Assembly (NCBI RefSeq): GCF_019722725.1
Contig: NZ_CP077941.1
Coordinates: 1,488,001 to 1,552,000 of the forward strand
Source of the DNA: Vreelandella profundi
GTDB lineage: Bacteria > Pseudomonadota > Gammaproteobacteria > Pseudomonadales > Halomonadaceae
Length of the DNA stretch: 64,000 nt
Reading direction: 5' to 3'
Under the pieces are notes generated by a model. That model did no database searches. It worked only from the letters and a program-made list of their open reading frames with translations, and had not been told where the DNA came from. The position numbers were made by a program, and so were the translations under genes. Shown in pieces: positions 16,609-25,357 of the stretch (within the stretch, counting starts at the first letter, position 1; the number at the start of each line of letters is the position of its first letter).

Positions 16609-17853
16609 CTACGTGACCGCGCCACGAACATGAAACTGTGGATCTTGGTACTCGCCGCTTTCAACGACGTCTCGAAAGTGGTTAGCCGCTTGCCAAACGT
16701 CTTCAAAGCTAAGGTAAAGCGGCGTAAAGCCAAAGCGCATGAGCCCCGGTTCACGGTAGTCGCCGATAACACCGCGAGCAATGAGCGCTTGAACGATGGC
16801 GTAACCGTTTTGGGTGTCGATGAGCGATACCTGACTGCCGCGCTGGCTGGCCGCCGGGGTGATATCTTCAATACCGTAGCGGTTAAAAATATCGCCTAAA
16901 CACTTAAGAAATAACTCGCTCATTGCCACGCTTTTAGCCCGTACGGCCGCCATGTCGACCTCTGCCCACAGAGTTAGCGAGGCTTCCAACGCTGCGTAAA
17001 TGATGGCCGAATGTGTGCCTGTGCGAAAGCGAGCAATACCGCTTGCGGGGGTGTAGTCGGCATCAAACGCGAAGGGCGATGCATGCCCGTGCCAGCCAGA
17101 AAGCGGCTGCCAGCCACGGTCTTGATAGTCGCTGTGCACGTACAGAAAAGCCGGTGCGCCAGGGCCACCGTTGAGATATTTATAGGTACAGCCCACCGCA
17201 TAGCGGGCGCCGCTGTTGTTAAGCTCGATAGGTAGCGCGCCTGCCGAGTGAGCTAAGTCCCAAATCACCTCAGCGCCATGTTCGTGAACCAAGCGGGTGG
17301 TGGCCGCCATGTCGCGAAGCTTGCCGGTGCGATAGTTGACCTGGCTAAGCACTACTACCGCCACGCCGTCCAGATGCTTGGCCAGGTCGCCATCTTCAGG
17401 CAGAAAACGATGCTCTGCGCCGCTTATCCGGCAAAAACCCTGGGCGATATATCCATCGGTAGGGAAGTTGCCACCCTCGCTAAGCACCGCTTGGCGCTCC
17501 CCCTGCCGCTGGCCGATGATATAACCAAGCAGCTTGAAGATGTTCAAAGTGATATTGTCCGTTACGGTAACTTCACCGCGTTGGGCGCCAATCACCGGTG
17601 CTAATAGATTGCCTAATCGTTCGGGAGCGTCAAACCAGCCTTGGTTCCAGCCTTTAATCAGCTCATCACGCCACTGGTCTAAGGTATCGTCCACGGCCTT
17701 TTTGGCGGCGATAGGCTGAGCTCCAAGGGAATTGCCATCCAAGTACAGCACGCCTTTGGGTAGGGCGAAGCGGCGCTTAAAACTGGCTAAAGGGTCGTTT
17801 TGGTCCATCTCTTGGACACTGGTCAGACTCACCCCGTTTTGACTTGCACTCAT
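16609..17853 (-). CDS. kynU: Kynureninase
   Basis: 414 residues, normal for bacterial KynU. It is a PLP-dependent enzyme that cleaves kynurenine to anthranilate and alanine. The Schiff-base lysine is K225 in GCTYKYLNGGPG, and the fold-type I aspartate region IWDLAHSAGALP and the N-terminal YLDGNSLGAQP are present. GGGAG precedes the ATG. It is the second gene of an operon, 21 bp after the M20 peptidase gene. No tryptophan dioxygenase (kynA) or formamidase (kynB) is adjacent, which is unusual and hints at a kynurenine-containing substrate other than free tryptophan. Confidence 0.93.
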   Translation of the reverse strand: MSASQNGVSLTSVQEMDQNDPLASFKRRFALPKGVLYLDGNSLGAQPIAAKKAVDDTLDQWRDELIKGWNQGWFDAPERLGNLLAPVIGAQRGEVTVTDNITLNIFKLLGYIIGQRQGERQAVLSEGGNFPTDGYIAQGFCRISGAEHRFLPEDGDLAKHLDGVAVVVLSQVNYRTGKLRDMAATTRLVHEHGAEVIWDLAHSAGALPIELNNSGARYAVGCTYKYLNGGPGAPAFLYVHSDYQDRGWQPLSGWHGHASPFAFDADYTPASGIARFRTGTHSAIIYAALEASLTLWAEVDMAAVRAKSVAMSELFLKCLGDIFNRYGIEDITPAASQRGSQVSLIDTQNGYAIVQALIARGVIGDYREPGLMRFGFTPLYLSFEDVWQAANHFRDVVESGEYQDPQFHVRGAVT

Positions 17854-17874
17854 ATCTCTACTCCCGAAAATTGT

Positions 17875-19299
17875 TTAGATTGCCTCGTTCGCCACTAGTT
17901 TTTTTGCCTGAGGTTCGCCTAAATCCCAGAATACGCCAGCGGCCATTTTAAGTCCCTGCTCAACGATGGTTTCAAGCAGGTGCTCGTCGGGCGCATGCTG
18001 ATTGCAAGATGGGTAGGAGTGGGGCAGCCAGACCGTCGGCAGGTTGAGTGCCTCCGAAAAGCAGTGATTAGGAATCGTGCCGCCAAGGTTAGGCAAAATA
18101 TACGCGTCTTCTTTGAGGCTTAGACGGGCTGATTCCGCCACAAAGCCGACCCACGGATGCTGAGGGTCTAGCCGAGTTGCGGTATAGCCTCCCAGCATTT
18201 CAATCTGAATAGTCTGAAAACCGTGGGCGTCTAAATGCTGACGTAAATGGCTTTCTATGGCCTGCCAGTCAGTTCCTTTCACAAAGCGCAGCTGTAGAAC
18301 GGCTTCAGCGCTTTCAGGAATCGCGCTCACCGGTTTGTCTGTTCTGCCTGCGCTCATGCCTAAAATCTCTAAGGTGTTAGCACCATACAGGCGCTCGCCA
18401 TCGCTAAGCTGTTTTTCACCCCAGGCGGGATTAATCGTCGGATCGGTTTCGCCTCCGCCCACCGGCAAGTCGCGAATTAGCTGGGAAACCTCTGCTGGGA
18501 TCGCCGGTGCTTTGAGGAAGTCGACTTGAATTCTGCCTTCTGCGGAGAGCAGCGTGGCAATGGCGTTACAGACCACGACGGCGGGGTTGGTGATGATGCC
18601 GCCCCAGTTGCCTGAGTGGCGCCCGCCGTTGCCGGTCGCCAGTGAAAGCTTCAACTGGAGTATGCCCCGCGAACCCAGAAATAGCGTGGGCATGTCGTGG
18701 CGGATACGCGGGCCATCCGAGGCGAGAAATAGGTCAGCTTTCAGCGTTTCCTTGTACGCCAGGCAGGCCGCTTCCAATCCTGGTGAACCGATCTCTTCGC
18801 TCATCTCAAAGAGTATTTTGACGTTATAACCCAGCTTACCCTGGCGGGCCTTGATCACCGCCTCAAGGGCGCTGAGGTTAACGCTGTGCTGGCCTTTGTT
18901 ATCGGCAGTGCCGCGGCCATAAACGCGACCGTCAATGAAGGTCAGTGCCCATGGGTCGATGCCATTGGTCCATTTGTCTTCCTGACCATCGGTGACATCG
19001 CCATGGCCATAAAGTAACAGCGTAGAAAGCGCGAGGTCTTCTATGCGTTGGCCGATCAATAAAGGCGGTAGGCCAGCGATTGGGTTGGCAATGATCTGGC
19101 AGTCAAACCCTAGCTCGGTTAGCAGCGGCGACATTTCATTGTTCAAGTAGTCGTGCAGAATGTCGTGACGAGTTGGGTCTTGGCTGACCGTTTTAAGCGC
19201 CACACGGCGTGCCAGGCTGCGATAAAAGTTGCCGTTAGAAAGCTCGTTAACCGCCAGTTGAAGCGCGTGTTCGCGACCTGAAAGCTGCGTTGTATCCAT
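17875..19299 (-). CDS. M20-family metallopeptidase / amidohydrolase
   Basis: 474 residues, cytosolic. M20 dinuclear-zinc motifs: LLYGHGDV (His and Asp near), GRGTADNKGQ (bridging Asp), EMSEEIGSPG (catalytic Glu and ligand Glu), and HSYPSCNQHAPDEH near the C-terminus. A dimerisation insert lies in the middle. The family hydrolyses dipeptides, N-acyl amino acids and amino-acid conjugates. It is the first gene of a two-gene operon with kynureninase, so release of kynurenine from a peptide or conjugate is plausible but unproven. AAGGA precedes the ATG. Confidence 0.87.
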   Translation of the reverse strand: MDTTQLSGREHALQLAVNELSNGNFYRSLARRVALKTVSQDPTRHDILHDYLNNEMSPLLTELGFDCQIIANPIAGLPPLLIGQRIEDLALSTLLLYGHGDVTDGQEDKWTNGIDPWALTFIDGRVYGRGTADNKGQHSVNLSALEAVIKARQGKLGYNVKILFEMSEEIGSPGLEAACLAYKETLKADLFLASDGPRIRHDMPTLFLGSRGILQLKLSLATGNGGRHSGNWGGIITNPAVVVCNAIATLLSAEGRIQVDFLKAPAIPAEVSQLIRDLPVGGGETDPTINPAWGEKQLSDGERLYGANTLEILGMSAGRTDKPVSAIPESAEAVLQLRFVKGTDWQAIESHLRQHLDAHGFQTIQIEMLGGYTATRLDPQHPWVGFVAESARLSLKEDAYILPNLGGTIPNHCFSEALNLPTVWLPHSYPSCNQHAPDEHLLETIVEQGLKMAAGVFWDLGEPQAKKLVANEAI

Positions 19300-19476
19300 G
19301 AACCATCCTTATGGTCGTTGGAATGTTGGAAGTCGTCGAAAAAAGTGTGCGTAAGACGTCACTAAAAAGAGTAATTCTTGGCTACCTTTGCGACTATTAT
19401 GAATCTTTCAAGCTCTCTTTCTAATCATCAGAAATCAGCTGCGCTCGCCAGGCGTTAATCAAAAAAGGAGAAGAGC

Positions 19477-20382
19477 ATGGTGCAGGAACTCAACTTGCGC
19501 TTTTTTCACAGCGTGGCTAAAACGGGCTCGCTTTCTGCCGCGGCAGAAGAGCTGCACGTTGCTGTCTCTGCGGTGAGTCGTCAGGTCACGAACCTTGAGC
19601 AGCGCCTGGATATCAAACTGTTCAATCGCCAGCCTCGCGGCATGCAGCTCACCGAAGCGGGCAGGTTGCTGCAAGCCTATGCGCTGCGTAACCAGCTGGA
19701 AGTCAGCAGCGTCATCGAACAGATGCACGACGTGATGACGCGTCAGCAGCGTAAAATCACCGTGGCATGTCCCGATGGTATGGCCTGGCATTTTCTGCCC
19801 AGCGTTATCTCTGAATTTATTACTCAGTGCCCGGACACGTGTTTTGATCTACATATGGTGGACTCAGTGCGCGCCTCGGAACTCGTCAAAGAGGGCGAGG
19901 CAGATATTGCCCTGACCTTTAGCCTTGCACCGGACATCGGTATTCACGTCGTCTCTAGCCATAACGCCGCTATCCGGGCGCTGATGTCTAAACATCATCC
20001 TTTGGCCAGCAAGGCTGAACTGCACGTGGCTGACCTGCGCCAGTATCCGCTTAGCATGTCCTTAAATGGGTCCACCATGCGCTATTTGTTTGATGTGGCA
20101 TGCAGCCTTTCCGGTATCAGCATACAGCCCAGCTTTTCCTGCGACTCGTTGGGCGCTACTTACACTATGGTGTGCGAGCACCCTAATATGGTTGGGCTGT
20201 GTAGCGCCGTGGCGGTGAGCGGTAAAACGCAAGCGGAAGGCCTGGTGTTAAAACCGCTGCTGGATCCGCAGCTGGCGCTTCGCGGCCTTCAAGTGCAGGT
20301 CATGGCAGAGCGCCAAATGCCCGCTCACATGAAGGCGTTTCTGGGCTTTTTAGACCACCGGCTCATCACTGCCTCGCAATAA
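19477..20382 (+). CDS. LysR-family transcriptional regulator
   Basis: 301 residues. The N-terminal winged helix-turn-helix reads LNLRFFHSVAKTGSLSAAAE and then LHVAVSAVSRQVTNLEQRL. The effector-binding domain (about 90-295) follows. GGAG precedes the ATG. It is divergent from the M20 peptidase-kynureninase operon across 177 bp and convergent with the transporter gene, so it probably controls the operon and perhaps the transporter. Confidence 0.9.
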   Translation: MVQELNLRFFHSVAKTGSLSAAAEELHVAVSAVSRQVTNLEQRLDIKLFNRQPRGMQLTEAGRLLQAYALRNQLEVSSVIEQMHDVMTRQQRKITVACPDGMAWHFLPSVISEFITQCPDTCFDLHMVDSVRASELVKEGEADIALTFSLAPDIGIHVVSSHNAAIRALMSKHHPLASKAELHVADLRQYPLSMSLNGSTMRYLFDVACSLSGISIQPSFSCDSLGATYTMVCEHPNMVGLCSAVAVSGKTQAEGLVLKPLLDPQLALRGLQVQVMAERQMPAHMKAFLGFLDHRLITASQ

Positions 20383-20410
20383 ATACCGGTACTGTTACGC
20401 TAGAAGGGCC

Positions 20411-21844
20411 CTAAAAAGGCCCGTAATTAATGCTGACCGCAATGGCCACGAAGGCGCTACCTGCGGCAACCCACAGTACCACCAGCGGCAATACAAACTT
20501 GAACCACTCCACATAGGAAATTCGGGCGATAGCCAAACAGGCCATTAGAGTGCCGGAAAGCGGCGTGACAATATTAGTGACGGCATCGCCTAGCTTGAAG
20601 GTAATGAAGGTGGACTGACGGGTTACCTCAAGCATGTCGCCAATGGGCACCATAATAGGCATGACGATTGCCGCCTGCCCTGTACCGGAAGTAATAATGC
20701 CGTTAAAGGCCAGGTTAAAGAGGTAAAGAAGCTGCATAGCCATGATTTTGCCATGACCATCCAGCGAGCTGGCGACGCTATGCACAATGGTATCAATCAG
20801 CTGGGCCTGCTTGAGCAATACGATAACGGCTGCCGCTACCCCGACGACCAGCGCGCCATACATCACTTCACCCGCGCCATTCATCAGCCGCTTGATAAAC
20901 GCATTGGGCGAGACCTTGCCGACTGCTGCGGTAAGAACTCCCAGCATAAGAAAGGTCGCGGAAAGCTCAGTAATGCCCCAGCCAAACGAAAAGCCGCCGT
21001 ATAAAAAGAAGGCAAAGGAGGCGGCAAACATCGTTAAAATAACTTTGTGTGAAAAAGTGAAATCAGGCGCAGGCTCTTCTTCATGGGCTTCACCTGTCGC
21101 GGTAAGCGTTACATTTTCAGCGCTGCTGTTAGTCTGTTTGTTCTTAACTCGCTTGGCGTAGTGGCAAATATAGGCGGCAGTAATAGCGAGAAAGACCACA
21201 AAAATCGCGCTGCGGTAAACAAAGCCTGAAAACAAAGGAAGCTCGGCAATAGTCTGCCCGGTAACGGTTACCGTGGGGTCGAAAACGCCGGCGGCAAAGC
21301 CCGCATAAGAGCCCAGAAAGATAATCGCTACTCCAACAATGGGGTCAAGTTTCAATGAGCGCGCCAGAAACAGGCCGATAGGGATAAATGCAATGGCTAG
21401 GTTCGCGCCCACGCCCACGGAGGCTAGCGTTGCAAAGGTGGTGCAGAAAATCACGATGAGAACGTTTTGCCTACCCTTGGCCAGGCCAATCATGCGATGA
21501 ATGCCGGCGCTAAGAGCGCCCGTCGATTCGATAACCTTAAGAACGCCACCGACAATCAAAATCAGAAAGATGACGCCAGAAGCTGCCACCAATCCCTTAT
21601 GAATGGAGGTGAATAAATCCATTAAATTTAGTGACGGAGCCGTGATATAGCGAAAGCTGTCGGTAGATACCTGGGTCAGGCCATTAACGCTACTTCTCTC
21701 GTAAGTGCCCGCTGGAATGAAGTAGGAGGCCATCAGCACTAAAATCATGAAGCCAAACAAGATGATAAAGACATCTGGCATCGGTAGCTTTTTCTTTTTG
21801 TGCTCTGTAACGCCGATTTCGCTTGAGTTTGCCTTTAAGGACAT
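20411..21844 (-). CDS. YfcC/DcuC-type transporter
   Basis: 477 residues and about 12 membrane segments. It starts with a short cytosolic tail rich in lysine, then PDVFIILFGFMILVLMASYF. The YfcC-family landmarks GVGANLAIAFIPIG, LGSYAGFAAGVFDPT and FNGIITSGTGQAAIVMPIMV are present. The family imports C4-dicarboxylates or amino acids and peptides; the substrate is not decided by sequence. ATG 21844 with GTGGAG six bases away is preferred to the GTG 12 bases upstream. It lies beyond the LysR gene from the kynureninase operon and may bring in its substrate. Confidence 0.85.
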   Translation of the reverse strand: MSLKANSSEIGVTEHKKKKLPMPDVFIILFGFMILVLMASYFIPAGTYERSSVNGLTQVSTDSFRYITAPSLNLMDLFTSIHKGLVAASGVIFLILIVGGVLKVIESTGALSAGIHRMIGLAKGRQNVLIVIFCTTFATLASVGVGANLAIAFIPIGLFLARSLKLDPIVGVAIIFLGSYAGFAAGVFDPTVTVTGQTIAELPLFSGFVYRSAIFVVFLAITAAYICHYAKRVKNKQTNSSAENVTLTATGEAHEEEPAPDFTFSHKVILTMFAASFAFFLYGGFSFGWGITELSATFLMLGVLTAAVGKVSPNAFIKRLMNGAGEVMYGALVVGVAAAVIVLLKQAQLIDTIVHSVASSLDGHGKIMAMQLLYLFNLAFNGIITSGTGQAAIVMPIMVPIGDMLEVTRQSTFITFKLGDAVTNIVTPLSGTLMACLAIARISYVEWFKFVLPLVVLWVAAGSAFVAIAVSINYGPF

Positions 21845-22092
21845 CGTTGTCTCCACTTCAAGAGGATTGTCATTTTAATAATGAGGGATATACGGAAGGC
21901 ATATTTATATGAAAATCAACCTACCAAGGAAGGCTAAAGCGAACAATTGTGGATTAATCAAAGGTGTTTTCTATTTTTGGTAAGCGAGCCCTTGGCTAAA
22001 TGGTGTGCATGGCATACGGGCTTGTAGGTAATGCCCGCTGAGCATATGATTCGTATATATTCCGTATGCTTTGATGCTTTAAGGATGTACTT

Positions 22093-22299
22093 ATGGGAAT
22101 TGTGAAAATAGATGACCAGCTACACGAAGATATTCGCAGGGCCAGCGCTGTGATGGTGCGCTCTATTAATGCGCAGGCTGAATATTGGATAAAAATCGGC
22201 ATGCTGGCTGAGACCAATCCAAGCATGACGTTCTCAGAGATTGTGCGAGAGCAAATGAAACAAGCCGATATTAATGTCAGGGAGGTGGTCGGTGGCTGA
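22093..22299 (+). CDS. ParD-like antitoxin-family protein
   Basis: 68 residues resembling PF11903 (ParD-like antitoxin): VKIDDQLHEDIRRASAVMVR and SINAQAEYWIKIGMLAE are characteristic, and suggest a ribbon-helix-helix DNA-binding fold. AAGGATG precedes the ATG. Its stop codon overlaps the GTG start of the downstream methionine aminopeptidase by 8 bp, so the two are translationally coupled. No toxin of the ParE type is present; the partner is the aminopeptidase. Family members are known to sit beside MAP genes, but the reason is not established. Confidence 0.82.
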   Translation: MGIVKIDDQLHEDIRRASAVMVRSINAQAEYWIKIGMLAETNPSMTFSEIVREQMKQADINVREVVGG

Positions 22300-23080
22300 A
22301 GTGATTCTGAAAAATGAAGAGGAACTGAGCCTAATGCGCGAGGCCGGTCGGCTGCTTGCATCGGTATTCAGCTATCTTGATCAGCACATTATGCCCGGTA
22401 TTTCCACGATGGATATCAATCATTGGGCAGAGCGATATATCGTTGATGATCTGCAGGCCCGCCCCGCGAGTAAAGGGCAATATGATTATCAGTATGTGCT
22501 CAACACGTCGGTTAATCAGGTGGTCTGCCACGGCGTCCCCTCCGATGCTCAAACGCTCAAATCAGGCGATATTGTCAATGTCGACATTACCTTAGAGAAG
22601 GGTGGGTTTATTGCCGACTCTAGCAAGATGTACATGCTGGGCGATGTAAAGCCCATAGCAAAACGGCTGGTTGATAAAACCTACGAGGCTATGTGGCAAG
22701 GAATAAACGCCGTTAAGCCCGGCGCTACGCTGGGTGATGTGGGCTATGCGATTCAGCAGCATGCTGAAAATAGCGGGTACTCGGTTGTGCGTGAATACTG
22801 CGGCCACGGTATTGGTCGGGAAATGCATGAAGAGCCGGAAGTGTTGCACTATGGCCAAAGAGGAAAAGGCCTGGTTCTAAAAGAAGGCATGGTGTTTACC
22901 ATTGAGCCAATGATCAATCAGGGCAAGGCTAAAATAAAAACCAAGAAAGATGGCTGGACGGTCGTCACCAGTGATAAAACGCTGTCGGCACAGTGGGAGC
23001 ATACGATTGCGGTTACCTCCCAAGGTTTTGAGGTGTTAACGCTGCGTAACGACGAGCCTCTTAACTCAACCAATGATTGA
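22292..23080 (+). CDS. map: Type I methionine aminopeptidase (secondary MAP)
   Basis: 262 residues. Metal ligands of the pita-bread fold are intact: D in VNVDIT, D in FIADSSKM, H in GHGIG, E in FTIEPM and E in QWEHTI. The substrate histidine in VCHGVPS is also present. It removes N-terminal methionine from nascent proteins. The GTG at 22292 with GGGAGG upstream is chosen; an in-frame ATG 18 bases earlier would overlap the antitoxin gene further. It is coupled to a ParD-like gene, so it is probably a paralogue of the housekeeping map gene. Confidence 0.9.
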   Translation: MAEVILKNEEELSLMREAGRLLASVFSYLDQHIMPGISTMDINHWAERYIVDDLQARPASKGQYDYQYVLNTSVNQVVCHGVPSDAQTLKSGDIVNVDITLEKGGFIADSSKMYMLGDVKPIAKRLVDKTYEAMWQGINAVKPGATLGDVGYAIQQHAENSGYSVVREYCGHGIGREMHEEPEVLHYGQRGKGLVLKEGMVFTIEPMINQGKAKIKTKKDGWTVVTSDKTLSAQWEHTIAVTSQGFEVLTLRNDEPLNSTND

Positions 23081-23114
23081 TATCCTAATAACTGGGTGTG
23101 ATAGCTAATATTCT

Positions 23115-23834
23115 ATGGCGACTATTACTTACATATTGCTGTTATCGCTGCTGGCGGGTGCGGCAATGCCCGCTGGGGCGCTATTGGCAAGACTCGATGT
23201 TGTCCATCCCGCGTTATTAGGCACTTCTTGGCGGCATTTTATTGTCGCGTTTGGTGGCGGTGCTCTTATCTCAGCGGTGGCGCTGGTGTTAATTCCCGAT
23301 GGTGCTAGCAAGCTTTCTCTTCTACCGGCTGCTTTATGCTTTGCTGCCGGTGGCGCGTGCTTTTATTTGTTAGATGCCTATTTGAGTAAACTTGATAGCG
23401 CAATGGGCCAGCTGGTCGCGATGCTTTCAGATTTTATTCCAGAGGCTATCGCGCTGGGCGCAGCCTTTGCGGTAGGCGAAAGCACGGGTTTATTGCTCGC
23501 TTTGCTGATGGTTTTACAAAATCTGCCAGAAGGCTTTAATGCTTTTGAAGAGCTCAGCAGCCGCTCTCAGCTCTCTTCAAATAAAATCCTTTGGGCTTTC
23601 AGCTGCCTGGCCTTGGTGGGGCCAATATCCGCGGCAACCGGCTATTACCTATTGGCTCAGTACGAAGCGCTGATGGGCGCTTTAATGCTATTCGCCAGTG
23701 CGGGCATTTTGTATCTGGTCTTTCAGGATATTGCACCGGGCTCAAAGCTTGAAAGTCGCGGCATGCCCGCCCTAGGCGCAGTGGCGGGTTTTTTATTGGG
23801 CTTGATCGGCAACATGATGCTTCAAGGCGCTTAA
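23115..23834 (+). CDS. ZIP-family transporter with altered metal motifs
   Basis: 239 residues with about eight membrane segments. The TM4/TM5 ZIP signatures are recognisable as MLSDFIPEAIALGA and VLQNLPEGFNAFEE, plus FQDIAPG near TM7. In canonical ZIP transporters the PEG/PEA motifs are preceded by histidine (HNxPEG); here those positions are S-D-F and Q-N-L. Divalent metal transport is therefore uncertain and specificity may differ. It follows the MAP gene by 34 bp in the same direction, with a weak ribosome site. Confidence 0.78.
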   Translation: MATITYILLLSLLAGAAMPAGALLARLDVVHPALLGTSWRHFIVAFGGGALISAVALVLIPDGASKLSLLPAALCFAAGGACFYLLDAYLSKLDSAMGQLVAMLSDFIPEAIALGAAFAVGESTGLLLALLMVLQNLPEGFNAFEELSSRSQLSSNKILWAFSCLALVGPISAATGYYLLAQYEALMGALMLFASAGILYLVFQDIAPGSKLESRGMPALGAVAGFLLGLIGNMMLQGA

Positions 23835-23912
23835 CGATAAGTATTAATTAGCGATAGGTTTTTATTGTTAAATAAAGGACAATTAATAATCATTTTTATT
23901 AAGGATACAGAC

Positions 23913-25226
23913 ATGCCTGCAACCTCAAAGACGTTAATTTTAACTGCTGCTGGCGTCGTGGTGCTGGGTGGTGGGGGATATTTAGGTGCGCAGGCCGTCG
24001 TGGGTAATGAGGTTGAAAAAGCGCTTACCCAAAGCTTTGCGCAGTTGGATGACTCGCTTTCCTGGTACGCAAGGGATGTGACGATTGATAAATCGCTGTT
24101 TAAAACAACGGTGACCGCGACGATCGGCATGGAAGGTGTTGAAAATGCCAACGCGCAGGTAAACCTGCTGGTCGATCATGGCGTTATTAAAAGCCCGATC
24201 ACGGGTACGATTCACCCTAATGAACAGTTTGTAACGGGTGATATCGATGTTGATTTGGTAGCCACCCGCAGTTCGATAAACGGCCAGCTTACGGCTAATT
24301 CTTTAAGTACGGTTGAAGCCGACAGCACGCTCCATGATCTGGTTGTGGATTTAAATCGCGAAGATCTCAATGCCTGGAACGTTGAAGGGCAGGCACGTGA
24401 AATTGTTGTTAATAATGAAAGCGACTCGGTGCGGATAATATCGCCTCGCGCTACGATGCATACACAGGGAGATGAGAGCCGTGTAATGCAGCAGCATTTG
24501 GTAATACCGAGAGCCGAGTTTTTGGCGCAGGGGGTCAGTGTCTACATGGAGGATATCGAGCTTGAGGCCGAGTCTGAATCCGTGGACGGTACGCCAATTG
24601 TTAATTCAGGTGCTTCTTTCAAAGTCGCCGATTTGGGTACAGATGATACATCTATAGGCAGTATTTCGCTTGAGATGACGGCCAATAATTGGGATGTGCA
24701 GGCCTTTCAGACGTTGCAAGAAGCCTATACGCCGCTAGAAGCGATGCGTTTAGAATACGAAGAAAGCGGCGAGCGGGGTGACGAGCAAGAAGAGCGTGAA
24801 CTGCTAACCCAGGCCATCGAGAGCGGCTACAATGTACTGATCGCCAATCCGTCGATCGCCTTCCAGCCTTTGGAAGCGCATGTTGTGCTGCCGATGATGG
24901 GTATCGACTTCAAACCGCGCCTCACGGCAGACATAAGCTTTGATGGCGCCGATCTTTCTAAACCTGCTTTATATAGCGCGCTTTGGGATGAAGATCTGCC
25001 ACTTCCCGAGCCGTTGCAGGCCTCAGATGACGTGATGAGCGAAGCCGATGCTTTAACGTATCTTGCCAATCGAGTGAGTCTAGATGTCAGCCTGACCACG
25101 CCTCCTGATCTCGTTATCGGTATGATCCCAATGCCGTTTGCAGGCTTGGTGGACCCGACGAGTGATGAGCAGCACGTCGTGTGGAAAGACGGCCAGTTAA
25201 CGGTCAATGGTCAGCCAGTGATGTAA
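23913..25226 (+). CDS. DUF945 (YdgA-like) protein
   Basis: About 437 residues. An N-terminal membrane anchor (LILTAAGVVVLGGGGYLGAQ) is followed by a large periplasmic region of beta-rich repeats. The pattern WYARDVTIDKSLFKTTVTA and the C-terminal TPPDLVIGMIPM suit YdgA/DUF945. The function is unknown. ATG 23913 with AAGGA seven bases upstream is used in preference to an earlier TTG. Confidence 0.72.
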   Translation: MPATSKTLILTAAGVVVLGGGGYLGAQAVVGNEVEKALTQSFAQLDDSLSWYARDVTIDKSLFKTTVTATIGMEGVENANAQVNLLVDHGVIKSPITGTIHPNEQFVTGDIDVDLVATRSSINGQLTANSLSTVEADSTLHDLVVDLNREDLNAWNVEGQAREIVVNNESDSVRIISPRATMHTQGDESRVMQQHLVIPRAEFLAQGVSVYMEDIELEAESESVDGTPIVNSGASFKVADLGTDDTSIGSISLEMTANNWDVQAFQTLQEAYTPLEAMRLEYEESGERGDEQEERELLTQAIESGYNVLIANPSIAFQPLEAHVVLPMMGIDFKPRLTADISFDGADLSKPALYSALWDEDLPLPEPLQASDDVMSEADALTYLANRVSLDVSLTTPPDLVIGMIPMPFAGLVDPTSDEQHVVWKDGQLTVNGQPVM

Positions 25227-25300
25227 GGCGCTTGAAAGGTGCGGAGATGATGAATGACATAATCTCCGCACTTACTCATCTCAAGGACTTCTGGAAAGAT

Positions 25301-25352
25301 AGCTCTTCAACGACAGCTCTTCAACGACAGCTCTTCAAAGACAGCTCTTCTG
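25301..25352. repeat. 14-bp tandem repeats between DUF945 and azoreductase genes
   Basis: The unit AGCTCTTCAACGAC occurs twice exactly (25301-25314, 25315-25328), once with one change (AGCTCTTCAAAGAC, 25329-25342) and once partially (to 25352). It lies in the convergent intergenic region just before the azoreductase stop. Confidence 0.85.
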
Positions 25353-25357
25353 CGTAT

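Noticed and set aside
21845..21856. GTG start four codons upstream in the YfcC-type gene
   Set aside because: ATG 21844 has GTGGAG at the right distance, while the GTG has no site of its own.
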